From Alteromonas sp. KC3 (GTDB lineage: Bacteria; Pseudomonadota; Gammaproteobacteria; Enterobacterales; Alteromonadaceae), in contig NZ_AP024235.1 in the NCBI RefSeq assembly GCF_016756315.1, forward strand, positions 1,550,001 through 1,614,000: a stretch of 64,000 nt of DNA. The letters run 5' to 3'. Of the stretch, positions 16,292 through 25,810 are shown piece by piece. How positions within the stretch are numbered: position 1 is the first letter of the stretch; every line of letters begins with the position of its first letter. The notes under the pieces were generated by a model, which did not search any database, was not told where the DNA came from, and saw only the letters and a program-made list of their open reading frames with translations. The translations under genes were made by a program, and so were the position numbers.

Positions 16292-16414
16292 CCAATTCCT
16301 TCCATGTAATTCCCTTCACCACTGATTGTGTTCAATTCACTAACCAAGCTTCAAAATAGTCGCTTTGCAAATTAGCAGTCAACTGCATAAAGGCTGTTTA
16401 TTTTGACGTGTACT

Positions 16415-17068
16415 TTATTTCTGTTTCGCAACTAAGTGAAAAACCAAATTGTCTGCGTCGACTTTGCCTTTTAGGCCTCCAATTAATTCAGAGCGCTCTA
16501 AGCGAGTAACATGGTATTTATCAGCATAAAGTGTATCGACCATACGTTCATTAACACTAAACGGTGGGCCTGCCATTATACTTTGATCATATTCAAACGA
16601 GATAATTAGTTGCGTGGCATTATTTGTGATTTGGGCTAAATGAGAGGCATATTGCGTTCTTAGGGTATCAGGAAGGGCTACTAGGGCAGCTCTATCGTAT
16701 ATGGCAGATACATCGCCGATGTCTTGTGAATTGAGTTTAAAAATGTCACCAACGAATACAGTTAGGGTATCTTTCGAATAAATCTTACCCTTGGGTGTAG
16801 CAGTGATATTCGGTGACACACCCAGTTCTTCAAAAAGCTGTTCAATCGCTAATTCACTCAATTCGGCGCCGACTACCTCAGCACCTTGAGACAACAGCCA
16901 ACTGATATCCCTAGTTTTGCCACATAACGGTACAAATATTCGCGGTATTTTTGAAGTGTCCGGCTCTAGTAACTTTTCTGCATATTTAACGAGTAGCGCA
17001 TTGCCTTTGGGCTCGTGAAATCCAATTTCATTTTTTTGCCATTTGCTGTGCCAAAAACTATGTTCCAT
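16415..17068 (-). CDS. tpm: Thiopurine S-methyltransferase
   Basis: 217 residues, the usual bacterial TPMT length. Family signatures are FWHSKWQKNEIGFHEP at the N-terminus, IFVPLCGKTRDISWLLSQGAEVVGAELSELAIEQLF (SAM-binding region, residues ~44-80), and AIYDRAALVALP near 132. Bacterial members methylate thiopurines and oxyanions such as selenite and tellurite with S-adenosylmethionine. The ATG follows an AGAGGCAC site. Physiological substrate not known from sequence. Confidence 0.93.
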   Translation of the reverse strand: MEHSFWHSKWQKNEIGFHEPKGNALLVKYAEKLLEPDTSKIPRIFVPLCGKTRDISWLLSQGAEVVGAELSELAIEQLFEELGVSPNITATPKGKIYSKDTLTVFVGDIFKLNSQDIGDVSAIYDRAALVALPDTLRTQYASHLAQITNNATQLIISFEYDQSIMAGPPFSVNERMVDTLYADKYHVTRLERSELIGGLKGKVDADNLVFHLVAKQK

Positions 17069-17172
17069 ATGTGCCTCTTAGAAAGTAGGTTTTAATGCAG
17101 AATATAAAGTCTTTTAAAGTGAGAGAAAAAGAAAAAGGTAGCAAAAACAATCCGCTACCTTTGAGATTTTTC

Positions 17173-17529
17173 TTAGTTATCGAGTGGGGTATTAAAGTCT
17201 TCAGACAGTTCAAAATCACCTTCTACCGTAGTGACTTTGTTATCAACAAAGTTGATGATCATCTGTTTTTGAAAATCTTCGCCGCGCTTTTTCATGCCGC
17301 GCTTCATATCGTAAACGTAATACCATGTATCGTCGTCAAACGAGTCTTGAACAACCGGGTTGCCTAAAACGTAAATAACCTGTTCTTTTGTCATGCCAAC
17401 GCGTAGTTTCTCTACATCCCTTTGGTCAAGGAAGTTACCCTGAGGTACGTCAATTCGATAAATCCAGTTAGAGCAAGCGGTTGTGGTAAGAGTGATGCTA
17501 AGAATTACTAATAGGTGTTGCAACTTCAT
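17173..17529 (-). CDS. bamE: Outer membrane protein assembly factor BamE
   Basis: 118 residues. The lipoprotein signal peptide ends at Cys19 (TTTAC). The SmpA/OmlA fold follows, with YRIDVPQGNFLDQRDVEKLRVGMTKEQVIYVLGNPVVQDSF, the hallmark of BamE. BamE is the small lipoprotein of the BAM complex that inserts β-barrels into the outer membrane. Its location next to recN is conserved in many gammaproteobacteria. It is transcribed in the same direction as recN, 120 bp downstream of its stop. Confidence 0.95.
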   Translation of the reverse strand: MKLQHLLVILSITLTTTACSNWIYRIDVPQGNFLDQRDVEKLRVGMTKEQVIYVLGNPVVQDSFDDDTWYYVYDMKRGMKKRGEDFQKQMIINFVDNKVTTVEGDFELSEDFNTPLDN

Positions 17530-17649
17530 GCGTTATTGTGTCCAGTATTGCCTTTGTTCGTGCCTGTCCTTAATAAAGTTAAAAACAGGCTGTTTTATTG
17601 CAAGCGCGAAAGCATGCTACATTGACAACTATGACCAATCAACTGCATT

Positions 17650-19335
17650 TTAGTTCGATGCAGCGCTTTTAAGCAGTTCTTTTGCATTAGCAAGTGCAGA
17701 TTTGGTTATTTTATCACCTGCTAGTAAGCGTGCTAACTCATCAATTCTGTCTTGTTTGGTAAGTGCAAGCATTTGTGTTTCAGTACTTTCCCCATCGGTG
17801 AGTTTGGTGACAAAAAGCTGATTATGCGCCTGCGCTGCAACTTGAGGTAAATGAGTAACACACATAACTTGAGATTGCTTACCTAATTTGCGCAGTAGGC
17901 CACCGACAATTGATGCCGTCGGCCCACTAATACCCGTATCTACTTCATCGAATATCATAGTTGGAGTGGCATCATTATCGCTAGCAATTACCTGGATAGC
18001 TAAGCCGATACGAGATAACTCTCCACCTGACACCACTTTCTCAAGCTTATCAGCGTCTTGGCCTGGGTTTGTCGACACCCTAAATTCAACGGTATCTAAT
18101 CCAGTGCTGACTGGCTTTCTAAGTTCATCATAATTAACGTCTATGCATACCCTGGCGTGGGGCATGTTCATTTGCTGTATTTGATCTTCAATGTCACTAG
18201 ATAGCTTAGCTGCGGCAGCAATTCGACTTTCTGATAGATGTTTAGTCGTACTTAAATATGCTTTTCTTGCATCTTCTACCTCAGACTCTAACGTGCCAAG
18301 CAGTGACTCTTGTTCACCAAGTAAACGGAATTCGCCCGCTAACTCTTGGTGGTGTCTATATAAGTCTTCAGGCATTACTGAATGCTTTCTGGCAAGTTCC
18401 ATCGCTTTTGCATAACGGGCTTCAACGTGTTGTAAACGCAGTGGATCAATCTCTAATTGGTCACAATAACTGCGAAGTTCACCCGCTGCTTCTTCTACTT
18501 GAATGGCAGCATCGTTTAGCATCGCGATAATAGGGGTTAACGTTGCATCATGTGCTTCGAGTTCGCCCAAACGCTCAATGCTGTTTTGAATCACCGATAG
18601 CGCGTTGCCTTCATCACTTTCATACAAGTTGTAAACACTCGTTTGTGCTTGCTCCAGCAAGCTCTGTCCATTACTTAGGCGTTTATGCTCTACTTCTAAT
18701 TCTTCAAACTCACCGTCTTCTATTGCGAATTCGTCAAGCTCTTGAACTTGGTAGGTGAGTAGTTGCAGGCGATCCTCACGTTGCTGCGCTTGGGCCTGTA
18801 AGTCACTCAGTGTTTTCTGTTTATCACGCCATAAATTATAAGCATGTTTTACGGCTTCAAGTAGAGTAGGGTGCCTAGCATAGCTATCAATTAAATGGCG
18901 CTGGTGATCTTCTTTTAGTAGCTGCAGGTGAGTATTTTGTCCGTGAATGGCTAACAAGTACTGTCCCAATCCCTTCAGTTGTTGTAGCGAAGCAGGCACG
19001 CCATTGATAAAGGCTTTGGAACGCCCTTCTTTTGAAATTACACGTCGAATAAAGCATGCGTTTTCGTCTTCATCAGACGTGAGTTCATGTTCATCTAAAA
19101 ATGCTTTCGCTTTTACATTATCATCTAGTGAAAAGTGCGCAATGATCTCTGCTTTTGCCGTACCTTTTCTTACCGCATTGGCATCAGCACGCTCGCCTAA
19201 ACACAGGCTCAGTGCATCAATTGCAATAGACTTACCCGCACCTGTTTCACCAGTAATAGCGGTAAGTCCATTTTCTAACTGAACCGATAATTGTTTAACA
19301 ACTGCAAAATTTGAAATAGAAAGATGCGCTAACAT
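17650..19335 (-). CDS. recN: DNA repair protein RecN
   Basis: 561 residues from the ATG at 19335; an in-frame GTG-type start two codons earlier is possible. An SMC-like ATPase: Walker A GETGAGKS (29-36), a central coiled coil (residues ~155-370), and the C-terminal signature VSGGELSRIGLAIQV with Walker B TMIFDEVDTGISG. RecN acts in the recombinational repair of double-strand breaks and is strongly SOS-induced in E. coli. A LexA-like box lies about 43-58 bases upstream of the start, so SOS control is likely here too. Confidence 0.96.
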   Translation of the reverse strand: MLAHLSISNFAVVKQLSVQLENGLTAITGETGAGKSIAIDALSLCLGERADANAVRKGTAKAEIIAHFSLDDNVKAKAFLDEHELTSDEDENACFIRRVISKEGRSKAFINGVPASLQQLKGLGQYLLAIHGQNTHLQLLKEDHQRHLIDSYARHPTLLEAVKHAYNLWRDKQKTLSDLQAQAQQREDRLQLLTYQVQELDEFAIEDGEFEELEVEHKRLSNGQSLLEQAQTSVYNLYESDEGNALSVIQNSIERLGELEAHDATLTPIIAMLNDAAIQVEEAAGELRSYCDQLEIDPLRLQHVEARYAKAMELARKHSVMPEDLYRHHQELAGEFRLLGEQESLLGTLESEVEDARKAYLSTTKHLSESRIAAAAKLSSDIEDQIQQMNMPHARVCIDVNYDELRKPVSTGLDTVEFRVSTNPGQDADKLEKVVSGGELSRIGLAIQVIASDNDATPTMIFDEVDTGISGPTASIVGGLLRKLGKQSQVMCVTHLPQVAAQAHNQLFVTKLTDGESTETQMLALTKQDRIDELARLLAGDKITKSALANAKELLKSAASN

Positions 19336-19377
19336 AACCACACTCGAAAAAGTTGAACATGATGATTTATACAGTAC

Positions 19378-19393
19378 TTGTAAATATATACAG
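19378..19393 (-). promoter_or_regulatory. LexA box upstream of recN
   Basis: On the coding strand the 16-mer reads CTGTATATATTTACAA, matching CTGT-N8-ACAG at all but the last base. It lies 43 bp upstream of the recN ATG. A second half-site (CTGTAT, complement of 19369-19374) lies closer to the gene. Confidence 0.75.
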
Positions 19394-19524
19394 TATTTTT
19401 TCTGTGTAAAGAGAAGAGTATGTATGAAGACGTTAGTAAAGGGCTAACTTTTTGATTATAAAGTGTTTATTTTTCTCATGGTGATGTGAGTATGTTGACT
19501 CAAATCACTGTACATCAATCGTAG

Positions 19525-19550
19525 AAAAAAGAGAGGCAAAGCCTCTCTTT
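19525..19550 (-). terminator. Intrinsic terminator after dps
   Basis: On the minus strand AAAGAGAGGC pairs with GCCTCTCTTT around TTT, then a T-run. It begins about 20 bp after the dps stop. Confidence 0.9.
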
Positions 19551-19570
19551 ATTACAATTTATGGTAATAA

Positions 19571-20077
19571 TTACTGCAGCTCGCCGCTGCCAGATTCAAT
19601 GTGCGCGCGCACGAACCACTGAAATTGCTCAAGGTCAGCTAATTGGCCTGTGATCATATCTTCTGATACAGCATCGAGGTCACCGAGTGTTTCAATCGCA
19701 CTGCGATGGTCGCCATTGACGCCAGCATAAACCGCATCGAGAGCTTTAAGGTGATCCATTACTAAGCCTTTACCAATGTTATAGTCGTCCCAAGTTCGAC
19801 CTTCAACAATGGCCTTAGGCGTTCCTTTAGGTACGCCACCTAGAGTTGCGATACGCTCTGCAATGGTATCTGTCATGTCACGCACGGCGTCAACCTGAGG
19901 GTCTAACATCTCGTGTACGCCAATAAAGTTTGGACCAACGACATTCCAGTGAATATGTTTTAGTGTTAGTTGTAGGTCGAGTAAGGCCACTAAACGCTTC
20001 TCCAATACCTCAATGGTTTTTGCAGCGGCGTCGTTATCCATTCCAGGTGCCGTAAATTTGATATTGGTCGTGCTCAT
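19571..20077 (-). CDS. dps: Dps-family DNA-binding ferritin-like protein
   Basis: 168 residues, standard length. The inter-subunit ferroxidase ligands are recognisable in HIHWNVVGPNFIGVHEMLDPQVDAVRDMTDTIAERI (residues ~40-75: His, His, Asp, Glu). Dps forms dodecamers that oxidise and store iron with peroxide and protect DNA in starvation. A strong AGGAGAT site precedes the ATG, and a terminator follows. No OxyR or IHF site is asserted. Confidence 0.94.
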   Translation of the reverse strand: MSTTNIKFTAPGMDNDAAAKTIEVLEKRLVALLDLQLTLKHIHWNVVGPNFIGVHEMLDPQVDAVRDMTDTIAERIATLGGVPKGTPKAIVEGRTWDDYNIGKGLVMDHLKALDAVYAGVNGDHRSAIETLGDLDAVSEDMITGQLADLEQFQWFVRAHIESGSGELQ

Positions 20078-20320
20078 GATATCTCCTGATTATCTAGTGC
20101 AAAAAATCGATGCTTTCTAGAGCATCTTGAAAAACGTAATAAGAGTGGTGCAACGGCCATGCCGAATTCAGGAGAAATGGTAAGCGCTAGATTTATATGA
20201 GAAAAAATGAAATTATTAAAAAATCTTTATTTTTCATATGGCTAACATTAAGAAAAACCTACACACACGTGTAATAAGTGCAGGAATTATTGAACGAGGT
20301 AATCAGGTAACGAGGCATGC

Positions 20321-21196
20321 TTAGTAAAGCTTACTGCCCCAACCTAACTTTTTACGTAATACGTTAAAATAGCTGTAGCCTTTTGGATGGACCAAATGTA
20401 GCTTGTCAGCGCTTTTGTTTATTCGAATTTCATCACCGGGTAGTACGGGTAAAACGATATGGCTATCGCAGCTTACCTGAAGTGAATCGCTGTTAACCTT
20501 AGAGACTTTCATCGACACTTGGCTATCGGCATCCACCACAATAGGGCGGCTACTTAGCGTGTGAGGAAACATGGGGACTAATGTTAATGCGTCTAGTTTG
20601 GGCATAATGATAGGCCCCCCGGCAGACAGGGAATAGGCAGTCGACCCGGTAGGCGTGGCAACGATAAGTCCATCGCTTCGCTGGCTGAACACAAACTGGT
20701 CATCAATGTATATCTCAAACTCCATCATGTGCGCTACTTTGCCATGGTGAAGGACGACTTCGTTTACTGCCGAATTATTGCTTTTGAGCTTTTCGTGACG
20801 GTAGACCTCTACCTCAAGTAAAAAACGCTCCTCGACCACGCACTCGCCGGTAAATAGTAATTCGAGTTGCTGTGTGATTTCATCAGGATGAATATCTGTT
20901 AAAAAACCAAGGTTACCGCGATTTACCCCCACAACGTGAATATCAAATCGCGCTAATACACGCGCTGCGCCAAGCATACTGCCATCACCGCCAACAACGA
21001 CCGCTAAATCAGCTTCTTTGCCGATGGTAACAAGATTGCAGCTTCGAAAATTATCGGTTTCTAACTCTTCAGCAATACTTTCTTCAACTAGCAATTCACA
21101 GCCTTTGGCCAGTAAATAGTCAGCAAGAATATTCAAGCTATCGTGAGTAGCAGCGTGTTGAGGTTTTCCAATTAAAGCAACGGTTTGATAGGGCAT
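20321..21196 (-). CDS. nadK: NAD kinase
   Basis: 291 residues, matching E. coli NadK (292). The signature [16 protein letters not shown] lies near residue 73 ([10 protein letters not shown]), and the second motif [18 protein letters not shown] near 180. The enzyme phosphorylates NAD to NADP using ATP. Monocistronic as seen. In many relatives nadK is near recN; here dps lies between them. Confidence 0.96.
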   Translation of the reverse strand: MPYQTVALIGKPQHAATHDSLNILADYLLAKGCELLVEESIAEELETDNFRSCNLVTIGKEADLAVVVGGDGSMLGAARVLARFDIHVVGVNRGNLGFLTDIHPDEITQQLELLFTGECVVEERFLLEVEVYRHEKLKSNNSAVNEVVLHHGKVAHMMEFEIYIDDQFVFSQRSDGLIVATPTGSTAYSLSAGGPIIMPKLDALTLVPMFPHTLSSRPIVVDADSQVSMKVSKVNSDSLQVSCDSHIVLPVLPGDEIRINKSADKLHLVHPKGYSYFNVLRKKLGWGSKLY

Positions 21197-21298
21197 GGAA
21201 CGCTAATGTCCTTTCATTTCCAATGAGTTGGACATTAGCACAGGTATTTTGCAAAAGGAAAGCGTTAAAGTGTTATTGGGTCACCTAAAGTAACCTGT

Positions 21299-23668
21299 TT
21301 AACGATCTTCTAAGCGGTTGTAATCTAACAAGCCACCCTCTATGGGGTAGTGGCGTTCTGACCACTGCAAAAGTGTATCGCTAAATGCCCAGAAATTTGG
21401 ATTAGTGCGACGCATGCCCACTTTATCTAGCAATGCTTCGTAGTCTTCCTCGCTTTCCATTTGACGTAGTAGTGTGAGTGTTTGCTCAACCTCAGAGGCA
21501 TTCAGTTGCCAAAATGCATCTGGATAGCTTCCCAAAAAACCATGCACTAACGTTAAAGAGTCGTTTGCTACATCTCGGTTTTCCTCTTCTTCAAACAAAC
21601 TATTGACGTTAAAGTGGGCGCTGTTTCGCAAAATAGTATACACGTCAATATTATCCGGTTTTTCGTCGTCTCTTATCATCAAAATAGTGGTTTCAGGCAA
21701 TATCGTGGCCTGCTTGGCTGACAAGTCGTTAATTGATGAAAGAATATTGCGTTGTTGTTGGTTCAACACGGCAGGTGCTAAGCGCTCTGGTTGCGGCTGT
21801 ACGTGTGCTAAATGCTCTGCGAGCATAGTGTAGAGTTCTTTTTGCGGTGTTGATGAAGAGTAAGTAATACCGCTTTCTTGGTCAAAGCTATTAATGTCAC
21901 CTTCGAGGTAGTCTGTAAGCTCTTTGCTCGAATTTTGATACCACTTGGCCAACAGCGTCTTACGAGTATCTGGGGGGAGTAAGTTCAAGAAATTTGACTC
22001 GCCTTCCATACGAAGAAAATCCATATAAAGCCGTGTCATTAATTGATGGCCGTAGTTGCCGTAAACATCAAAGCCCGCTACCAGCAAATAGTGAATTCGC
22101 TCAAGAAGTGCGTAGCCAATCACCCATGCAGTCTTAGGAGTTGCCCCAACCATGCCTTTTACAACCGTAGCATTGTCAAAATGCCTAAATACCGTAAGCG
22201 TCGCATTCGTGTTATCACCATCGCCTGCCCAAATACTGTCGATATTTAAGTGCTCACCTTGCTTAAATGTATTGCTAAGAAATTTGTTTCGGGCGCGCAT
22301 GTAATCGCCTTGGCGCTCTGCGTATTTTACCCAATTGACCGCCAATGCAGTGCTGTCTTTTTCTGCCGGTAGATGCAGGTTGTGTTGTTGCGAAGAGTAA
22401 AACGCATTGACGTCATCGGCGGCAGCAACATCTGGCTCGACAAAAAACACCCAAAATCGGTCATTGATTACGTTTAATGCGACTTGTCCTCGGCATACTG
22501 GCCCTTTGATGTAACCCATAATGGTATTTTGAGCGCGCTCAAGCATAAAGCGGTAGCGGCTTTTAACGGGTAAATCAGTAAAAGCGGTAAGCGGGTTCGC
22601 TGCTACCTCTGGCTTATACGAAGGAAGCGAAGGCACATCAAAGTCGGCATCTACAAACCACGTGTTCCATTTCTCCATTAGGTCATCGTTTATGGCGTAG
22701 GGTTGATGCGTTTTACTAACGATAGTGGAGTACACGCCTTGTAAACGGTAATACACACGTTCAACGCCAGGTTCATCAAATGGGCGTCTTGTTGCAATTA
22801 CGTCAATAGCACTGCCTGGCGGTGTCCGCGAACGCACCAAATTAAAAAACTGTGGTGTTTCGCTTGATTGGTTATCTGAAGCATTTTCAAAGTAAAGATG
22901 TGAAGTAAACAAATGTTCATAAATATAACGAGCAGAAAGTTGCGCTTTGTTGCCCTCTGCATTTATCCATTGTTCAAATTCAGCCACAGATTTGCGCTGC
23001 GCCTCGTTTAGGTTTGGTTGTTTCGGTATTGGCGCGCCATGATGCAACCACTGTAATAAGGTTGTATGTTCCTTATCACTTAACCCAGGTAATGCGTAAG
23101 GCATACCGCCCATAGGTTGCTTGGCAATATAGTTGTCCATTTCATCTATAGTAGGGCATTGTTGAGCACGATTGAGACTAATATCAAATCCTTCGCCCAA
23201 ATGCGTTGAAGTGGGTTGTGGATGCTGGCGCTTAAGTAACAACATTTGCGCTAGTACCGACGTTTGTGTGGGGGCGGAAGTATCATCATTTGTTGGTAAA
23301 ACATCAAAAAAGTCGCGCTCACGCCACTCATCGATAGTGTGCGCGTCTAAAAAGAGTCGATTGGGCGTTGCCGCAGTTAGCCGTGTGCCTTCGTATACTT
23401 TTTCCTTATTAGCCCCCCGTGACACGCCTTCCGGCGAGGTCATTTTTAGCTGACAGGGCGCGTCATAACATGCATGGCAAACCACACAGCGTTTGGTAAG
23501 TACAGGGTTTACTTGTTGGGTAAAGAAGTGTTCGGGAAGTGGCTGTGAAAATGACGTATTTTGCGCCGGGCTGAGCAGTTGGGCATCGGGCTTAATCCAT
23601 TGCCAAATCAAAACCGCCACTGCCAGTACCGCGAGTACAACTACGGTTTTTACCAAATTACTCATCAA
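21299..23668 (-). CDS. cti: Fatty acid cis/trans isomerase
   Basis: 789 residues, close to the Pseudomonas and Vibrio enzymes. An N-terminal hydrophobic segment (residues ~6-24) directs it to the periplasm. A cytochrome c-type haem motif CVVCH lies at 61-65, followed by ACYDAPCQLKM, typical of Cti. The rest is the Cti-specific domain. The enzyme converts cis- to trans-unsaturated fatty acids in membrane lipids without an energy cofactor, stiffening the membrane under solvent or heat stress. It is 102 bp upstream of nadK on the same strand; co-transcription is not established. M1 or M2 could be the start. Confidence 0.94.
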   Translation of the reverse strand: MMSNLVKTVVVLAVLAVAVLIWQWIKPDAQLLSPAQNTSFSQPLPEHFFTQQVNPVLTKRCVVCHACYDAPCQLKMTSPEGVSRGANKEKVYEGTRLTAATPNRLFLDAHTIDEWRERDFFDVLPTNDDTSAPTQTSVLAQMLLLKRQHPQPTSTHLGEGFDISLNRAQQCPTIDEMDNYIAKQPMGGMPYALPGLSDKEHTTLLQWLHHGAPIPKQPNLNEAQRKSVAEFEQWINAEGNKAQLSARYIYEHLFTSHLYFENASDNQSSETPQFFNLVRSRTPPGSAIDVIATRRPFDEPGVERVYYRLQGVYSTIVSKTHQPYAINDDLMEKWNTWFVDADFDVPSLPSYKPEVAANPLTAFTDLPVKSRYRFMLERAQNTIMGYIKGPVCRGQVALNVINDRFWVFFVEPDVAAADDVNAFYSSQQHNLHLPAEKDSTALAVNWVKYAERQGDYMRARNKFLSNTFKQGEHLNIDSIWAGDGDNTNATLTVFRHFDNATVVKGMVGATPKTAWVIGYALLERIHYLLVAGFDVYGNYGHQLMTRLYMDFLRMEGESNFLNLLPPDTRKTLLAKWYQNSSKELTDYLEGDINSFDQESGITYSSSTPQKELYTMLAEHLAHVQPQPERLAPAVLNQQQRNILSSINDLSAKQATILPETTILMIRDDEKPDNIDVYTILRNSAHFNVNSLFEEEENRDVANDSLTLVHGFLGSYPDAFWQLNASEVEQTLTLLRQMESEEDYEALLDKVGMRRTNPNFWAFSDTLLQWSERHYPIEGGLLDYNRLEDR

Positions 23669-23845
23669 ACGTATCCTTACTTAAATCTTACTTCACACTA
23701 TCACTATCTTTTAGTGATAGCGTAAATAAATTGTTGTTATTGTACTTGTTACGGTAGCCAGTCGGTTTTCGATTTGTATTAGCGTATGCATTATTACGGT
23801 TTGTATGGGCTACACTAAATGACCTAATAGGCACAAGGAGCAATC

Positions 23846-25006
23846 ATGTCATACCAAATTATCTTGCCAAGGTTTATGCACATAGGGAAGGGCGCCAGTG
23901 AGCGTATCGTAGATACACTTACTAGCCTACAGTGCAGCAAACCATTACTGGTTACTGATCACGTCATGGTTGAATTGGGGTACGCTGCCAAAATGGCCGC
24001 TTATCTGGCGGAGCGCGATATTCACATGGATATTTTTTCAGACACGGTGCCTGAGCCTACGGTTTCTTCTATTCGCGCAGGCGTGGATATTGTGCGCGAG
24101 GGGGATTACGATTGTATTGTCGCGCTTGGTGGTGGCAGCCCCATTGATAGTGCTAAAGCCATTGCTATATTGGGTAAATTCGGCGGACAAATGCGCGATT
24201 ACAAGTTTCCCAAGGTTACTGATGATGCTGGGTTACCGATTATTGCCGTGCCTACCACAGCTGGTACCGGCTCTGAAGTCACCCGCTTTACCATAATTAC
24301 TGATGATGAGACCAGTGAAAAAATGTTATGCGTAGGGCGCGGCTTTATGCCAACAGCAGCCTTGGTGGATTATTCCTTAACCCTAAGCTTGCCCCAGCGC
24401 GTGACCGCCGATACTGGTATTGATGCGTTAACCCATGCCATTGAGGCTTATGTCAGTCGAAAGGCAAATTTATACAGCGATGCGCAAGCATTGTCAGCAA
24501 TGGCGTTAATCGCACCTAATTTGCGTATGGTATTTGCCGACCCTAGCAATGAGCGTGCACGAGAATCGATGATGTTAGGGTCAACCTTGGCGGGTATCGC
24601 ATTTTCTAACGCGTCGGTTGCTTTAGTGCACGGCATGAGCCGACCAATTGGTGCCGCATTTCATGTGCCTCACGGCCTATCCAATGCCATGTTACTGCCC
24701 TCTGTCACGGCTTTTTCTATTCCTAGTGCAAAAGTGCGATACGCACAATGTGCGCGCGCCATGGGGGTAGCAACGCAATCTGACTGTGATGAGTTAGCGA
24801 ATGATAAGCTGCTTAATGAATTGCGGGCTTTGAATCTTGATCTGCAGGTGCCTACACCTGCTGATTTTGGGATTGATAAAGCCACGTTTATGGCGATGAC
24901 TACCACTATGGCAGAACAAGCATTGGCTTCAGGGTCGCCGGGTAATAACCCGAGAATTCCAACTATCGATGAGATGGTAGAGCTTTATGGTGCACTGTGG
25001 GAGTAA
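23846..25006 (+). CDS. Iron-containing alcohol dehydrogenase
   Basis: 386 residues, group III alcohol dehydrogenase. NAD-binding GGGSPIDSAKAIA lies near residue 94, followed by PTTAGTGSEVTRF. The metal-ligand region includes DTGIDALTHAIEAYVS and LVHGMSRPIGAAFHVPHG (Asp and His residues). The ATG follows ACAAGGAGC. It converges on the 3-hydroxybutyrate dehydrogenase gene (24 bp between the ends). Family members oxidise ethanol, 1,3-propanediol, 4-hydroxybutyrate or similar; the location beside a PHB locus might suggest a short hydroxyacid or alcohol substrate, but that is only context. Confidence 0.9.
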   Translation: MSYQIILPRFMHIGKGASERIVDTLTSLQCSKPLLVTDHVMVELGYAAKMAAYLAERDIHMDIFSDTVPEPTVSSIRAGVDIVREGDYDCIVALGGGSPIDSAKAIAILGKFGGQMRDYKFPKVTDDAGLPIIAVPTTAGTGSEVTRFTIITDDETSEKMLCVGRGFMPTAALVDYSLTLSLPQRVTADTGIDALTHAIEAYVSRKANLYSDAQALSAMALIAPNLRMVFADPSNERARESMMLGSTLAGIAFSNASVALVHGMSRPIGAAFHVPHGLSNAMLLPSVTAFSIPSAKVRYAQCARAMGVATQSDCDELANDKLLNELRALNLDLQVPTPADFGIDKATFMAMTTTMAEQALASGSPGNNPRIPTIDEMVELYGALWE

Positions 25007-25030
25007 GTACACCATAAAACCTAGAGTTAA

Positions 25031-25810
25031 CTATCGTGCAGTCCAGCCGCCATCTAATATCATGGTTTGACCCGTTATATTACGCGCACTGTTTGACATT
25101 AAGAATAATGCGGTATCGGCCAATTCCTCAAGGCTAATAAACTGCTTCTTAGGCATTGGCTCCAGCATTATTTTGTTGATAACTTCGTCTTCCGTTAGGT
25201 TGTTTTCTTTGGCTTGCGCAGCAATTTGTTGCTCAACCAAAGGTGTTTTGACATAGGCAGGGCACAGTGTGTTTATGGTGACATCACAATCGCCAGTTTC
25301 AAGCGCAACGGTTTTAGCAAAACCTAGCAAACCGTGCTTCGCTGCGACGTAAGCCGATTTGTATGGCGAAGCAACAACCGAATGGATAGAGCCGACATTA
25401 ATGATGCGACCGAAGTTTTGAGCTCGCATGCTAGGCAAGAACGCCTGAGTGAGTAATGCGGGGCCAACAAGCATGATATTAATGAGTTGTTGCCATTTGT
25501 CAGCAGGGAAATCTTCAAGACGAGACACATGCTGAATGCCGGCGTTGTTAACAAGCACATCTACTGAAAGCTTTCCAAGTACCTCCGGTAATGCTGAGAC
25601 CTGTTGCGCATTACACACGTCCACCGCCACTGCACTTGCAGAGCCGCCATGATGACCTGAATCGTGGGCAAGTTTTGCCGCGGCTTCTTGGGCTGCCTGC
25701 TCATTGATGTCTGCGATGATGACGTGATGCCCTTGTTGCACCATAGCGTTTGCCATACCAAAACCGATGCCGCTAGCTCCACCAGTGATAAATACCGTAC
25801 GCCTAGTCAT
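25031..25810 (-). CDS. bdhA: 3-hydroxybutyrate dehydrogenase
   Basis: 259 residues, short-chain dehydrogenase. Cofactor motif TGGASGIGFGMA (10-21), NNAGIQHV near 89, catalytic Ser in NVGSIHS, and YVAAKHG (Tyr-x-x-x-Lys). The LEPMPKKQFISLEELAD segment is typical of D-3-hydroxybutyrate dehydrogenases. It oxidises 3-hydroxybutyrate to acetoacetate with NAD. The start overlaps the stop of the depolymerase gene by 8 bp, so it is the last gene of a four-gene operon from permease to dehydrogenase. Confidence 0.92.
   Translation of the reverse strand: MTRRTVFITGGASGIGFGMANAMVQQGHHVIIADINEQAAQEAAAKLAHDSGHHGGSASAVAVDVCNAQQVSALPEVLGKLSVDVLVNNAGIQHVSRLEDFPADKWQQLINIMLVGPALLTQAFLPSMRAQNFGRIINVGSIHSVVASPYKSAYVAAKHGLLGFAKTVALETGDCDVTINTLCPAYVKTPLVEQQIAAQAKENNLTEDEVINKIMLEPMPKKQFISLEELADTALFLMSNSARNITGQTMILDGGWTAR

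Noticed and set aside
17095..17367. 90-residue plus-strand frame opposite bamE
   Set aside because: It is antisense to a clear bamE and has no domain or ribosome site.
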